Source: DASXAI01 sp963798445
GTDB lineage: Bacteria > Actinomycetota > Acidimicrobiia > Acidimicrobiales > Ilumatobacteraceae
Direction of reading: 5' to 3'
Assembly: GCA_963798445.1 (NCBI GenBank)
Contig: CAWCTH010000011.1
Location: 372,001 to 436,000, forward strand
Length of the DNA stretch: 64,000 bases
Part shown: positions 35,032 through 43,083 of the stretch, one piece after another
How the letters are laid out: every line of letters begins with the position of its first letter
Numbering within the stretch: position 1 is the first letter of the stretch
The notes under the pieces: model-generated
What the model was told of the DNA's origin: nothing
Database searches by the model: none
The model's input: only the letters and a program-made list of their open reading frames with translations
Made by a program: the position numbers and the translations under genes

Positions 35032-36033
35032 ATGGCCGATCTCGTCGATCCCTTCGGGCGCACCGTGCGCGACCTGCGGATCTCCATCACGGACCGCTGC
35101 AACTTCCGCTGCACGTACTGCATGCCCTCCGAAGGCATGCAGTGGCTGCCGCGCGAGGACCTGCTGAGCTTCGAGGAGATCGAGCGGCTGGCTCGCGTGT
35201 TCGTGTCGCGCTTCGACGTCGACGGCATTCGACTGACCGGCGGCGAGCCGACGGTGCGGGCCCGCCTCCCGGTGCTGGTGGAGAAGCTGGCCGCCCTGCG
35301 CCGCACCGACGGCACCAAGCCCAATCTGTCGATCACCACCAATGGCGCCACGTTCGGCCTGCTCGCCCACGAGCTGCGCGCCGCGGGACTGGACCGGGTC
35401 AACATCTCGCTCGACTCGCTGCAGCGCGATCGCTTCCTGGCCATGACCCGGCGCGATGAGCTGCACCGGGTGCTGGACGGCATCGCCGCCGCCCAAGACG
35501 CTGGCTTCGAGCCGGTGAAGCTCAACGTCGTGCTCCAGCGTGGCGTCAACGACGACGAGATCGTCGACTTCGCCGACTTCGGCCGCCAGCGTGGTGTGCA
35601 CGTCCGGTTCATCGAGTTCATGCCGCTCGACGCCAGTGGTGCGTGGCGGGCGACCGACGTCGTCAGCCAGGACGAGATCGTCGCCGCCATCAGCGCGGTG
35701 CACCCGCTCGAGCCCGTGCTCGGTCGGGGCGCGGCTCCCGCCGATCGGTGGCGCTACGCCGACGGTGCCGGCGATGTCGGCGTCATCCCGTCGGTCACCA
35801 AGCCGTTCTGCGGTGACTGCGACCGCGTGCGGCTCACCGCCGAAGGCCAGTTCCGCACGTGTCTCTTCGAGACGCGCGAGTTCGACCTGCGCGCCATCCT
35901 GCGCGGGGGCGGCTCCGACGACGACGTGGCATCGGAGATCGAGCGCGCCGTCGGCAGCAAGTGGGCCGGGCACGCCATCGGCCGCGTGAACTTCATCCGA
36001 CCGAATCGCTCGATGAGCCAGATCGGCGGGTAG
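35032..36033 (+). CDS. moaA: GTP 3',8-cyclase MoaA
   Basis: MoaA (333 aa) is the radical-SAM enzyme that starts molybdenum-cofactor synthesis by rearranging GTP. The SAM cluster motif is CNFRCTYC (about 21-28) and the GTP-binding second cluster is CGDCDRVRLTAEGQFRTC (about 261-278). The glycine motif LTGGEPT and ITTNGATF are also intact. The family's C-terminal GG is present, ending SMSQIGG. TAGCCT (35020-35025) ends 6 nt before ATG 35032, so it probably has its own leaderless message although it is only 26 nt from moeA. The stop shares one base with the GTG of the next gene. Confidence 0.96.
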   Translation: MADLVDPFGRTVRDLRISITDRCNFRCTYCMPSEGMQWLPREDLLSFEEIERLARVFVSRFDVDGIRLTGGEPTVRARLPVLVEKLAALRRTDGTKPNLSITTNGATFGLLAHELRAAGLDRVNISLDSLQRDRFLAMTRRDELHRVLDGIAAAQDAGFEPVKLNVVLQRGVNDDEIVDFADFGRQRGVHVRFIEFMPLDASGAWRATDVVSQDEIVAAISAVHPLEPVLGRGAAPADRWRYADGAGDVGVIPSVTKPFCGDCDRVRLTAEGQFRTCLFETREFDLRAILRGGGSDDDVASEIERAVGSKWAGHAIGRVNFIRPNRSMSQIGG

Positions 36034-37016
36034 TGCGGCGGTCGGCAACGGCACTGTTCCTGGCGGGCGCACTGGTGCTGGCGGCGTGCGGGGCTCGGGC
36101 GGCCACGACGGTCACGCCCGAGGCGGTGACACCCGTCGTGGCCAGCGCCCGCGCCGTGCGCATCACCGTTGCGGTCGGTGCCGCCGGGCCTGGCACTACC
36201 GTCGCCGGCTGCCCGGTCTTCCCGGCCGACAACGCCTGGAACACCGACGTCTCGCAGGCGCCGGTGCGGGCCGGTTCGGCGGCCACCATCGCCCGCCTGG
36301 GCGGCTACTTGCACCCGGACTTCGGCAGCAACCTCTCCTACGGCATTCCCTTCGTCGTCGTGGCCGCCGACCAGCCGCCGGTGCCGGTGGACTTCGACGC
36401 CTACGGCAGCCAGAGCGATCCGGGGCCGTACCCCATCCCGTTGACCGCACCGGTCGAGGCCGGCTCCGACGCCCACGTGCTGGCGCTCCAGCAGGGCACG
36501 TGCCTGCTGTACGAGCTGTTCGCGGCGTCGGCCGGCGACGGGGGCTGGACGGCGGCATCGGGCGCTCGGTGGGACCTTCGCTCCAACGCCCTGCGGCCCG
36601 AGGGCTGGACGTCGGCCGACGCCGCCGGCCTGGCCATCTTCCCCGGCCTGGTGCGCTACGACGAGGTCGCCACCGGCGTGATCACCCACGCGCTGCGGAT
36701 GACGTTCTCCGAGACGTTCGCCGGGCACATCCACCCCGCCACGCACGACGCGTCGTCGAACACCGATCCGGTCCTGCCGCCGATGGGGCTACGCCTGCGA
36801 CTGCGGGCCGACTTCGACATCAGCCGCTACACCGGCGCTGCCCGCGTGATCCTGGTGGCGATGCAGCGCTACGGGGTGATCGTGGCCGACAACGGGTCGA
36901 ACTGGTACTTCGGGGGCACGTCGGACTCGCGCTGGGACGACGAGGACCTCGATCAGCTCAAGGGTGTCCCGGGCAGCGCCTTCGACGTGGTGGAGACGGG
37001 CCCGGTCATCAGCTGA
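36033..37016 (+). CDS. conserved lipoprotein of unknown function
   Basis: The 327-aa protein starts with a lipoprotein signal (VRRSATALFLAGALVLAAC, lipobox LAAC, Cys about 19), followed by a short Thr/Val-rich linker. The folded domain begins at CPVFPADNAWNTDVS (about 55). Well-conserved-looking segments are DPGPYPIP, GWTSADAAGLAIFPGLVRYDE (in part), HALRMTF, HIHPATHDAS, LPPMGLRLRLRADFDIS and VADNGSNWYFGG. I recognise this as a widespread secreted family in bacteria but know of no function. GTG 36033 overlaps the moaA stop. The HIHPATH segment and scattered acidic residues could bind metal; that is a guess. Confidence 0.72.
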   Translation: MRRSATALFLAGALVLAACGARAATTVTPEAVTPVVASARAVRITVAVGAAGPGTTVAGCPVFPADNAWNTDVSQAPVRAGSAATIARLGGYLHPDFGSNLSYGIPFVVVAADQPPVPVDFDAYGSQSDPGPYPIPLTAPVEAGSDAHVLALQQGTCLLYELFAASAGDGGWTAASGARWDLRSNALRPEGWTSADAAGLAIFPGLVRYDEVATGVITHALRMTFSETFAGHIHPATHDASSNTDPVLPPMGLRLRLRADFDISRYTGAARVILVAMQRYGVIVADNGSNWYFGGTSDSRWDDEDLDQLKGVPGSAFDVVETGPVIS

Positions 37017-37117
37017 CGCGGGCGGGGCCGGTGTCCCGGTCGGCCTACGGAACGCCGATGTCGAATTCGTCTCGATCGGCGTGACACAAACGCCGGCGAG
37101 CCAAGATGGGCGTCGGG

Positions 37118-39046
37118 CTACACCACGTAGCCGACGACGTCGGCTAGGAGGTTGGCGTTGCCGGCCGAGTTGTACAGCGAGACCTGGCCGCCGCTGCCGA
37201 GCTTCACCATCACCAGGTTCGGCACGGTCTGGCCGAACGTGTAGTTGAGCGACGACGCCAGCGGCATGGCGGCGCCGGCCGGCCACACGGTGACGAACCC
37301 GGTGTTGTTCGGATCGGTCACGGTGACGTTGAGCACGACGGCGGTCGCTCCGTTGGGCACGCCGGCCTGCCCCACGACCTGGACGTCACGCGACTGGCCC
37401 GGCCCGAACGGGGCGCCGGCGGTGTTGAGACCCGACCGGGAGTCGAACAGCCGCTGCGGATCGGTGCCCACGACGACGCCGGCGCCCGGCCGGAAGAAGC
37501 CGACGACGTCGGCCACCAGGTCGACCGTGCCGTTGTTGTCGCCGTAGGTGGTGAAGCTGACCGCACCACCGGCGCCGACCTTGGCCACCACGAGGTTCGG
37601 TCGGGTCTGGCCGGGCTGCGTGTTCAGGCTGGACGCCAGCGGCGACGTCGTGCCGGTCGGCCACACCGTGACGTAGCCGTTGCTCGTCGGGTTGACGGCG
37701 GTGACGTTGAGCACGACGGCGGTGGCGTCGCGGGGCACCGCGCCCTTGGCCGACGGCGCCACGTCCAGGTTGCGGATCTCGCCGCTGGTGAAGCGCCCGC
37801 CGATGCCGCCGGTGCCGTCGCGGGTGTCGAGCAGCCGGGTCGGGGTGATGCCGGTGAAGCCGTCGCCACCGCCGCCGCTGTCGAACCAACCGACGACGTC
37901 AGCGGCCACGTTGGTCAGCCCGGCGAAGTTCTTGAGGCGGATCTTGCCGCCCGCGCCCACCCGGGCCAGCACCAGGTTGGGCACGATGTCGCCGGCGGTG
38001 AAGTTCAGGTTCGAGCTGTTCGGGTAGTTCGGCAGGAACGCCGTCTCCTCGTCGTAGAGGCGGATCGGGTCGGAGGGATCGGCGACGCCGCGAGCCAGCT
38101 TCGGGTAGACGGTGAGGAAGCCGTCGTCGGTCGGGTCGATGGCGGTGACGTTCAGGAGCACGGCCGACACGCCGACGCTCGGCACGCCGCTGATGTCGGT
38201 GACCTTGAGCTCGTGGTTGATGATGCTCTCGGCGCGGTTGGCCGGGTTCGGGTCGCTGTTGCGGCCGTCGCCGGGACCGACCGGGCCGTTGGGGATGCCC
38301 TTGCCCTCCCGCGTGTCGAGGAGGCGGGTGGGGGCGAGTGGGTGGAAGCCGCCGCCGATGGCCGATGGCCCGCCGGCGGCGTAGGTGCACGTGTCGAAGC
38401 CGAAGCAGGTTGCGTCCAGGTCGATGTCGATGTTGGTGCCGGGCCCGAAGTCGGCCAGCACCTGGATCTGGTTCCCGGTGACGCGGTCCTCGAGGAACAG
38501 GATGTAGGAGCCGGGGAGGATCCAGCCCGTGGTCCAGTCATTGCCCCTGTTGGCGAAGAAGGAGCCGAAGGCACCGACGCCGTTGGGCGTGGTGTCGGTC
38601 CGCTGGAAGATGTCGGCGTGGAGGCGCTCGTTGCCCACGGGCGTGGTGGACGCGATCTTGCCGGTCAGCTTGATGCCCCCGCTCGTCGCCGACGGCAGGG
38701 CCAGATCACCGACGTTGGCGCCGTTGGGGGCATCGACGGCCAGGCCGCCGGCGGGGATGGTGAACGGATCCCAGTTGCCGCCCAGCGGGATCGGGTACAC
38801 CTCGACGCGCATGGGCGACGGGTTGCCTCGGCACGACGACACCGTCCCGACCGCCTGACCGGAGGCGTAGTCGACCCCCGGCAGGCAGTAGCCGCCGTCG
38901 TCCACGTAGAGGACGCCGCTGCCGGCAGGGTTGATGACGGTGCCCACGCGCAGCGAGGCGGCACTGGCCGGCCCGGCCACCGCGATGAGGCCGGCGGCCG
39001 CCGTCGCCGTGGCCACCACCACGGCACCAATACGAGAAAACGTCAT
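37118..39046 (-). CDS. secreted protein with three Cys-less LLDTR...DVVGYF-type repeats
   Basis: The 642-aa exported protein has a signal peptide (MTFSRIGAVVVATATAA, cleavage near PASA-A about 30), an N-terminal region of about 210 residues not recognised (it contains paired Cys), and three C-terminal repeats beginning near residues 238, 392 and 528. They read RLLDTR, LNVTA, TVYP or TVWP, SNLNF or SSLN, PNLVxxxV, DVVGWF/DVVGYV. These lack the PCG/VCF Cys pair found in the GSDH proteins; both positions are replaced together. The gene is convergent with the lipoprotein gene. It probably acts at the cell surface or in the medium; the ligand is unknown. Confidence 0.78.
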   Translation of the reverse strand: MTFSRIGAVVVATATAAAGLIAVAGPASAASLRVGTVINPAGSGVLYVDDGGYCLPGVDYASGQAVGTVSSCRGNPSPMRVEVYPIPLGGNWDPFTIPAGGLAVDAPNGANVGDLALPSATSGGIKLTGKIASTTPVGNERLHADIFQRTDTTPNGVGAFGSFFANRGNDWTTGWILPGSYILFLEDRVTGNQIQVLADFGPGTNIDIDLDATCFGFDTCTYAAGGPSAIGGGFHPLAPTRLLDTREGKGIPNGPVGPGDGRNSDPNPANRAESIINHELKVTDISGVPSVGVSAVLLNVTAIDPTDDGFLTVYPKLARGVADPSDPIRLYDEETAFLPNYPNSSNLNFTAGDIVPNLVLARVGAGGKIRLKNFAGLTNVAADVVGWFDSGGGGDGFTGITPTRLLDTRDGTGGIGGRFTSGEIRNLDVAPSAKGAVPRDATAVVLNVTAVNPTSNGYVTVWPTGTTSPLASSLNTQPGQTRPNLVVAKVGAGGAVSFTTYGDNNGTVDLVADVVGFFRPGAGVVVGTDPQRLFDSRSGLNTAGAPFGPGQSRDVQVVGQAGVPNGATAVVLNVTVTDPNNTGFVTVWPAGAAMPLASSLNYTFGQTVPNLVMVKLGSGGQVSLYNSAGNANLLADVVGYVV

Positions 39047-39183
39047 GAACCCCTGCTTTTCGTCATCGTCGATCCAGAAATTGTGCCAAAACGACGCCCG
39101 TCAGTGACCGGCCTACCACATGTTGTGCTTATTTGTCGGCGCGCCAACCGTGAAGGGACCCCCTCGCACCTAGAATGCGGCCA

Positions 39184-39669
39184 GTGTCCGACCACACGTT
39201 CACCCACCTCGACCCGCTCGGGCGCGCCCGAATGGTGGATGTCACGCCGAAGGAGCCATCGCACCGGCGGGCGACTGCCCGGTGCAAGGTCTTCATGAAG
39301 CCCGAGACCACCGTCGCCGTGGCCAACCGGGAGGTCACCAAGGGGGACGTGCTGGCGGTGGCCCGGGTGGCCGGCATCCAGGCGGCGAAGCGCACCGCCG
39401 ACACCATTCCGTTGTGCCATCCGCTCCTCGTCGGCTCGGTGATGATCAACTTCGAGATCGGCGACGACTACATCGCGGTGGAGTCCTCGGTCGAGACGGT
39501 CGACCGTACCGGCGTCGAGATGGAGGCGCTGCACGCCTGTGGCGTCGCCGCCCTCACGATCTACGACATGTGCAAGTCGGCCGACCGGGCGATGGTGATC
39601 GGTGACCTGTGCTTGTGGGAGAAGACCGGTGGCCGTTCCGGCACGTACCGTCGCAAAGGGGATGCGTAG
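39184..39669 (+). CDS. moaC: cyclic pyranopterin monophosphate synthase MoaC
   Basis: MoaC (161 aa, the usual length) converts the MoaA product to cyclic pyranopterin monophosphate. Active-site motifs are ADTIPLCHPL (about 75-84), GVEMEALHACG (about 112-122) and YDMCKS (about 130-135), where most homologues have YDMCKA. GTG 39184 gives the canonical SDHTFTHLDPLGRARMVDV opening and is preceded at 7 nt by TAGAAT (39171-39176), as in a leaderless gene; an in-frame ATG at 39175 overlaps that hexamer. It is divergent from the secreted repeat protein, and sepX follows 209 nt later. Confidence 0.94.
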   Translation: MSDHTFTHLDPLGRARMVDVTPKEPSHRRATARCKVFMKPETTVAVANREVTKGDVLAVARVAGIQAAKRTADTIPLCHPLLVGSVMINFEIGDDYIAVESSVETVDRTGVEMEALHACGVAALTIYDMCKSADRAMVIGDLCLWEKTGGRSGTYRRKGDA

Positions 39670-39878
39670 CGTGTTGAACATGGACGTTTGAGCGCGGATC
39701 GAGCGTCCGCCCGTTGCTCCCGGCCACCCGTTCGTAGTAGAACCGTAACGTCGCGGGCCAACGGGGGCTCGATGGCACTCGCCCTGGTGGCGGAGGTTGC
39801 GAGCCGATCCGTCGGCAGCATCCACCTCGCTCACCGGCGAGCCCACTACCGTTCGAGGCAGAAGAAGGCAGGCACGGA

Positions 39879-40487
39879 GTGACGCCGTTGATCGTGGTCA
39901 TCCTCGCCGTGGCGTGGGTCGTGGTGCTGGTACCGCCACTGTTGCGATCCCGCTCGGACGGACGGCCTTCCACCTCTATCGGCAGTTTCCGCCAGCAGCT
40001 GGCCACGCTGTCCCGTACTGGCCCGCCGCGCCGAGCGGTCCGCCCGATGAGCCACCAGCAGGTGCCCGCCACTCGGGGCGTCACCCGCCGCACTGGCGGT
40101 GTTGTCGGCTCCCCGCCCCGGCTGGCCGCTGTCCCCCGTTATCAGCCCGACTACGACGACTACGAGGACTACCGCGAGCCCCGGGGCTACGCCGCCGCCG
40201 CTCGTCCTCGCCGGGTGGCCGCCCCCATGGGCCGGCCGATGCCGGTGGGCTACTCGATGCGTACCGGTCGAGCCGACGTGCGCCGCCGCCGGCTGAACGT
40301 CCTCGTGGCGCTCCTCGCCATCGCCGCCGTCACCGCCGTCGGCGGGTTCGGCCTCGGCTTCAGCCCCATGGTCGGCGTCAACCTGCTGGTCGACGCCATC
40401 TTGGTGTTCTACGTCTACCTGCTGGTGCAGCTACGCCGGGCCGAGGAGGAGCGCGCCATGCGCGACTCCTGGTCCCAGGCCGCCTGA
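39879..40487 (+). CDS. sepX: SepX/GlpR-family divisome membrane protein
   Basis: The 202-aa protein has one N-terminal helix (VVILAVAWVVVLVPPLL, about 5-22), an Arg/Pro/Tyr-rich cytoplasmic region of about 110 residues (YDDYEDYREPRGYAAAA) and two C-terminal helices (about 138-185), ending with a charged tail. This is the topology and N-terminal pattern (W-x-x-x-L-V-P-x-L-R) of Streptomyces SepX and corynebacterial GlpR. Those are actinobacterial division proteins; GlpR binds the MoeA-like protein Glp. A MoeA-family gene lies 5 kb upstream in the same cluster. The start is GTG 39879. Identity is inferred from topology and synteny. Confidence 0.68.
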   Translation: MTPLIVVILAVAWVVVLVPPLLRSRSDGRPSTSIGSFRQQLATLSRTGPPRRAVRPMSHQQVPATRGVTRRTGGVVGSPPRLAAVPRYQPDYDDYEDYREPRGYAAAARPRRVAAPMGRPMPVGYSMRTGRADVRRRRLNVLVALLAIAAVTAVGGFGLGFSPMVGVNLLVDAILVFYVYLLVQLRRAEEERAMRDSWSQAA

Positions 40488-40545
40488 CGGCGCGATTCCG
40501 CCTGCACGACCCGCCGGAGCGTCGGCTAGCGTGACGTGGCCCAGC

Positions 40546-40618
40546 GGGGGTGTAGCTCAGTTGGTAGAGCGCAACAATCGCACTGTTGAGGCCCGGGGTT
40601 CGATTCCCCGCACCTCCA
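40546..40618 (+). tRNA. tRNA-Ala(CGC)
   Basis: The 73-nt cloverleaf has acceptor GGGGGTG/CACCTCC with the G3-U70 pair that specifies alanine, D-stem GCTC/GAGC, anticodon stem CAACA/TGTTG with loop ATCGCAC (anticodon CGC, reading GCG), and T-arm CGGGG-TTCGATT-CCCCG. The 3' CCA is not encoded. TAGCGT at 40527-40532 is a likely -10 hexamer, 13 nt before the 5' end. Confidence 0.95.
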
Positions 40619-40736
40619 CCGTTTGGGCCAGAGAGCCGTCAGGTGCCGGCGCCGTTGGCCAGTTCGGCTGGACACCTTGTCGGTGGACGCTCACGCTGCT
40701 CGCCCTACCATTCGGCCCAGCCACCGGGAGGGTCCC

Positions 40737-40916
40737 ATGTCCGTCAGCCTCACCATCAGCCTCATCATTGCGATCGTGTGCGCCTACGCGTGCTACCGGA
40801 TCGCGTCGGGCAAAGGTCGCGGCCCCGTGTTGTGGGCCATCCTCGGGTTCCTCTTCCCGCTCATCGCGCTGATCGTCATCGCCCTGCTGCCGAGAAAAGA
40901 GGTAAAGGCGTACTGA
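40737..40916 (+). CDS. small two-helix membrane protein
   Basis: The 59-aa protein consists of two hydrophobic helices (SLTISLIIAIVCAYACY and GPVLWAILGFLFPLIALIVIAL) separated by a short basic loop, ending LLPRKEVKAY. A GGGAGG ribosome-binding site 5-6 nt upstream supports ATG 40737; codons further upstream lie in the tRNA trailer. Function is unknown. It is followed after 128 nt by another small membrane protein. Confidence 0.7.
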   Translation: MSVSLTISLIIAIVCAYACYRIASGKGRGPVLWAILGFLFPLIALIVIALLPRKEVKAY

Positions 40917-41044
40917 CGACGCGGCGCCCGGCGCGCCGCACCATCGTCGGGTGCCACGGTGACGGCGCGTACGATTCGGCCCGCAACGTCCCGGACGTAG
41001 CCCGTCGCTCCCGCGGCGGCCCGGCCGTTCGAAAGTGAGGACCG

Positions 41045-41443
41045 GTGTTCGTGCTGGCCGATTACTCCCTCGGCGACGCCTTGCTGACCGTGCTGTGGAT
41101 CTTCGCCTTCGTGATCTTCTTCTGGCTGTTGATCGCCGTTTTCGGCGACATCTTCCGTAGCCACGACCTGTCGGGGTGGGGCAAGGCGCTGTGGTCGATC
41201 TTCATCGTGTTCATGCCCTACATCGGGATCTTCATCTACCTGATCGTTCGGGGCGGCAAGATGCACGAGCGCGCGCTGCACAACCAGCAAGCGGCCGATG
41301 CCGCGTTCAAGTCCTACGTGCAGCAGGCCGCGGCCACGTCGGGCAGTGCCGCCGACGAGCTGCAGAAGCTTGCGTCGCTCCGGGACCAAGGCGTCATCAC
41401 TCCCGCCGAGTTCGACACCCAGAAGGCCAAGATCCTGGCTTGA
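41045..41443 (+). CDS. PLDc_N-like membrane protein with C-terminal SHOCT domain
   Basis: The 132-aa protein has two N-terminal membrane helices (about 10-32 and 48-70) with the PLDc_N-type pattern DLSGWGKALWSIFIVFMPYIG, a linker with coiled-coil tendency (about 75-100), and a SHOCT domain (ELQKLASLRDQGVITPAEFDTQKAKIL, quoted in part: GVITPAEFDTQKAKIL) at the end. SHOCT modules often occur at the ends of oligomerising membrane proteins. GTG 41045 is used with a GAGG about 7 nt upstream. Function is unknown. Confidence 0.75.
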   Translation: MFVLADYSLGDALLTVLWIFAFVIFFWLLIAVFGDIFRSHDLSGWGKALWSIFIVFMPYIGIFIYLIVRGGKMHERALHNQQAADAAFKSYVQQAAATSGSAADELQKLASLRDQGVITPAEFDTQKAKILA

Positions 41444-41478
41444 GCCGGGCCCGCTCGGGGCGGTTCGGTCCCCTACGA

Positions 41479-42372
41479 TCAGTTGTAGGCGGCGTAGAGC
41501 TCCTGCAGCGCTTTCATCTGGCCACCGCTGGTCGACGACATCACCACGATGGGCGTGACCCCGAGGTCCCACCAGGCGGCGACGCCGTCGCGTACCTCCG
41601 TGGCCGAGCCGGCCAGCGTGCAGTCGCGCAACCACGCGTCGCTCATCACGCTCGGCACCGACTTCGGGTCGGTGGCCAACGCCTTCTCGATGGCTTCCAT
41701 CTCCTCCACGTAGCCCGCCTGCTTCCAGTAGTTCCGGTAGTTCGGCAGCGCCACGTAGCCGGTGAGCGTGCGCCGGTGGATGGCTTCGGCGGCGGCCCGG
41801 TCCTCATCGATCACCGTCGGCACCATGTTGGCCAGCAGGAAGCCGTCGCGCACCGCCTCCGGCACCCGGGCGAGCTGCGGGGCCATGGCGCTGCGGGAGG
41901 CGTTGGCCCAGATGGCGCCGTCGCTGATCTCGGCGGCCAGACCCAGCATCTTGTCCCGCAGCGTGGCGAGGGCGATCTTGGGCAGCGACACGTCCTTGGT
42001 GGCCCGGACGCGCTCGACGTAGTGGCGGGTGTCGGCCAGCGGGCGGCCGACCTCGAGGCCGAGCCGCTGGTGCACGGGTCCGTGGCTGACACCGAGACCC
42101 AGGGTGAAGCGGCCGTCGCTCACCTCGGAGATGTGGGACGCGAGGACCGCCGTCTCCGGGGCGGTGGCGAGGTAGATCGGCTGGATCGAGGTCCAGAACG
42201 GGATGGTCTCGGTGACATGAGCCAGCGACGCGCACAGGCCCATGGCGCCGCCCAGGCTGGGGCAGGCGATGCCGGCGAAGCCGCGCTGGTCGGCCTCCCG
42301 TGCAGCCTCGAGCGCCGCCTTGCGCTTGCCGGGCACCGCGATCAGCGAGATCGCCGGTCGTTTGTCGTCCAT
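41479..42372 (-). CDS. LLM-class (luciferase-like, probably F420-dependent) oxidoreductase
   Basis: The 297-aa TIM-barrel flavin/F420 enzyme has the luciferase-like features EAAREADQRGFAGIACPSL (in part), TSIQPIYLATAPETAVLASHISEVS (in part) and DGRFTLGLGVSHG (about 87-99), the usual cofactor-binding loop. A C-terminal WWDLGVTPIVV strand closes the barrel. In actinobacteria this subgroup generally uses coenzyme F420, but FMN is possible. ATG 42372 has GGAGCG 6 nt upstream. It is convergent with the SHOCT protein. The substrate is unknown. Confidence 0.83.
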   Translation of the reverse strand: MDDKRPAISLIAVPGKRKAALEAAREADQRGFAGIACPSLGGAMGLCASLAHVTETIPFWTSIQPIYLATAPETAVLASHISEVSDGRFTLGLGVSHGPVHQRLGLEVGRPLADTRHYVERVRATKDVSLPKIALATLRDKMLGLAAEISDGAIWANASRSAMAPQLARVPEAVRDGFLLANMVPTVIDEDRAAAEAIHRRTLTGYVALPNYRNYWKQAGYVEEMEAIEKALATDPKSVPSVMSDAWLRDCTLAGSATEVRDGVAAWWDLGVTPIVVMSSTSGGQMKALQELYAAYN

Positions 42373-42463
42373 GTTCGCGCTCCTTGATCAGCCGTCAGCC
42401 CGCAGCCTGGCAGCGACACCCGGGTGAAGTCACATCGCCGGTCCCCCCGGACCCCGCTCGGGC

Positions 42464-42907
42464 TCAGGTCAGGGCTCGGTGGCCCATGGTCTCGACCAGC
42501 CAACCGAGGTAGCGCTGCGGGCCGAACGGGCCGTCGAACACGAAGCGCCAGCCTTGGCCGTCGGTGTAGGAGATGGCGCGCAGCCGGGCCAGCCCGCCGC
42601 CCGGCCCGGTGGGCGGCTCGGGCTTGCGCTTGTCGTTGTAGAGCTGGAGGCGCAGGCACGTGGTGCCGGTGTCGACCAGCAGGAACGGCCCGAGGATGCG
42701 GTGGCCCATCCGTACGGGGACCAGCAGCGGCCCTGACGACAGCCGATCGGACACGAGCTCGGCCGCGCCGCGGTCGAGCAGGGCCGCCAGCTCCCGATCG
42801 AATCGGCCCCGCCATGCCGACTGACTGGCTCCGTCACGGCGCACCGCGAGCACGAGCGCCACCATGGCCGCCGCGCTCAGTAACCAGAGAACCCCGATCC
42901 CCGCCAT
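42464..42907 (-). CDS. single-pass membrane protein of unknown function
   Basis: The 147-aa protein has one N-terminal helix (IGVLWLLSAAAMVALVLAV, about 3-22) and a roughly 120-residue cytoplasmic domain with LLVPVRMGHRILGPFLLVDTG and YTDGQGWRFVFDGPFGPQRYLGW (in part). I do not recognise the family. GGAGG lies 5 nt upstream of ATG 42907, which is preferred over a GTG at 42922. The 161-nt upstream gap is unusually AT-rich (TTACAAG and TTGACA at about 43001-43016). Confidence 0.6.
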   Translation of the reverse strand: MAGIGVLWLLSAAAMVALVLAVRRDGASQSAWRGRFDRELAALLDRGAAELVSDRLSSGPLLVPVRMGHRILGPFLLVDTGTTCLRLQLYNDKRKPEPPTGPGGGLARLRAISYTDGQGWRFVFDGPFGPQRYLGWLVETMGHRALT

Positions 42908-43083
42908 AGCGACCTCCAGCACCGCTCCGTTGCGACAGCTCTCATCCCCGTCCGCCGTGTTCGACGGACGTTGACGGTGTACGCCCTTTGCCTCGGTGTT
43001 ACAAGTCGCTTGACAAAGTCTTTACAAGAATTCTGGGAGTGCCGGGTACCGGCGACCGAGCGCAGCGTCCCTGGGTGACCAGG

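Noticed and set aside
37053..37081. Hairpin between the convergent lipoprotein and repeat-protein genes as a terminator
   Set aside because: It has only a 7-bp stem with a 15-nt loop and no U-tract, too weak to call.
43001..43035. TTGACA-based sigma-70 promoter in the AT-rich patch upstream of 42907
   Set aside because: TTGACA is present at 43011, but no -10 hexamer lies at 16-18 nt, and it reads on the strand opposite to the nearest gene start.
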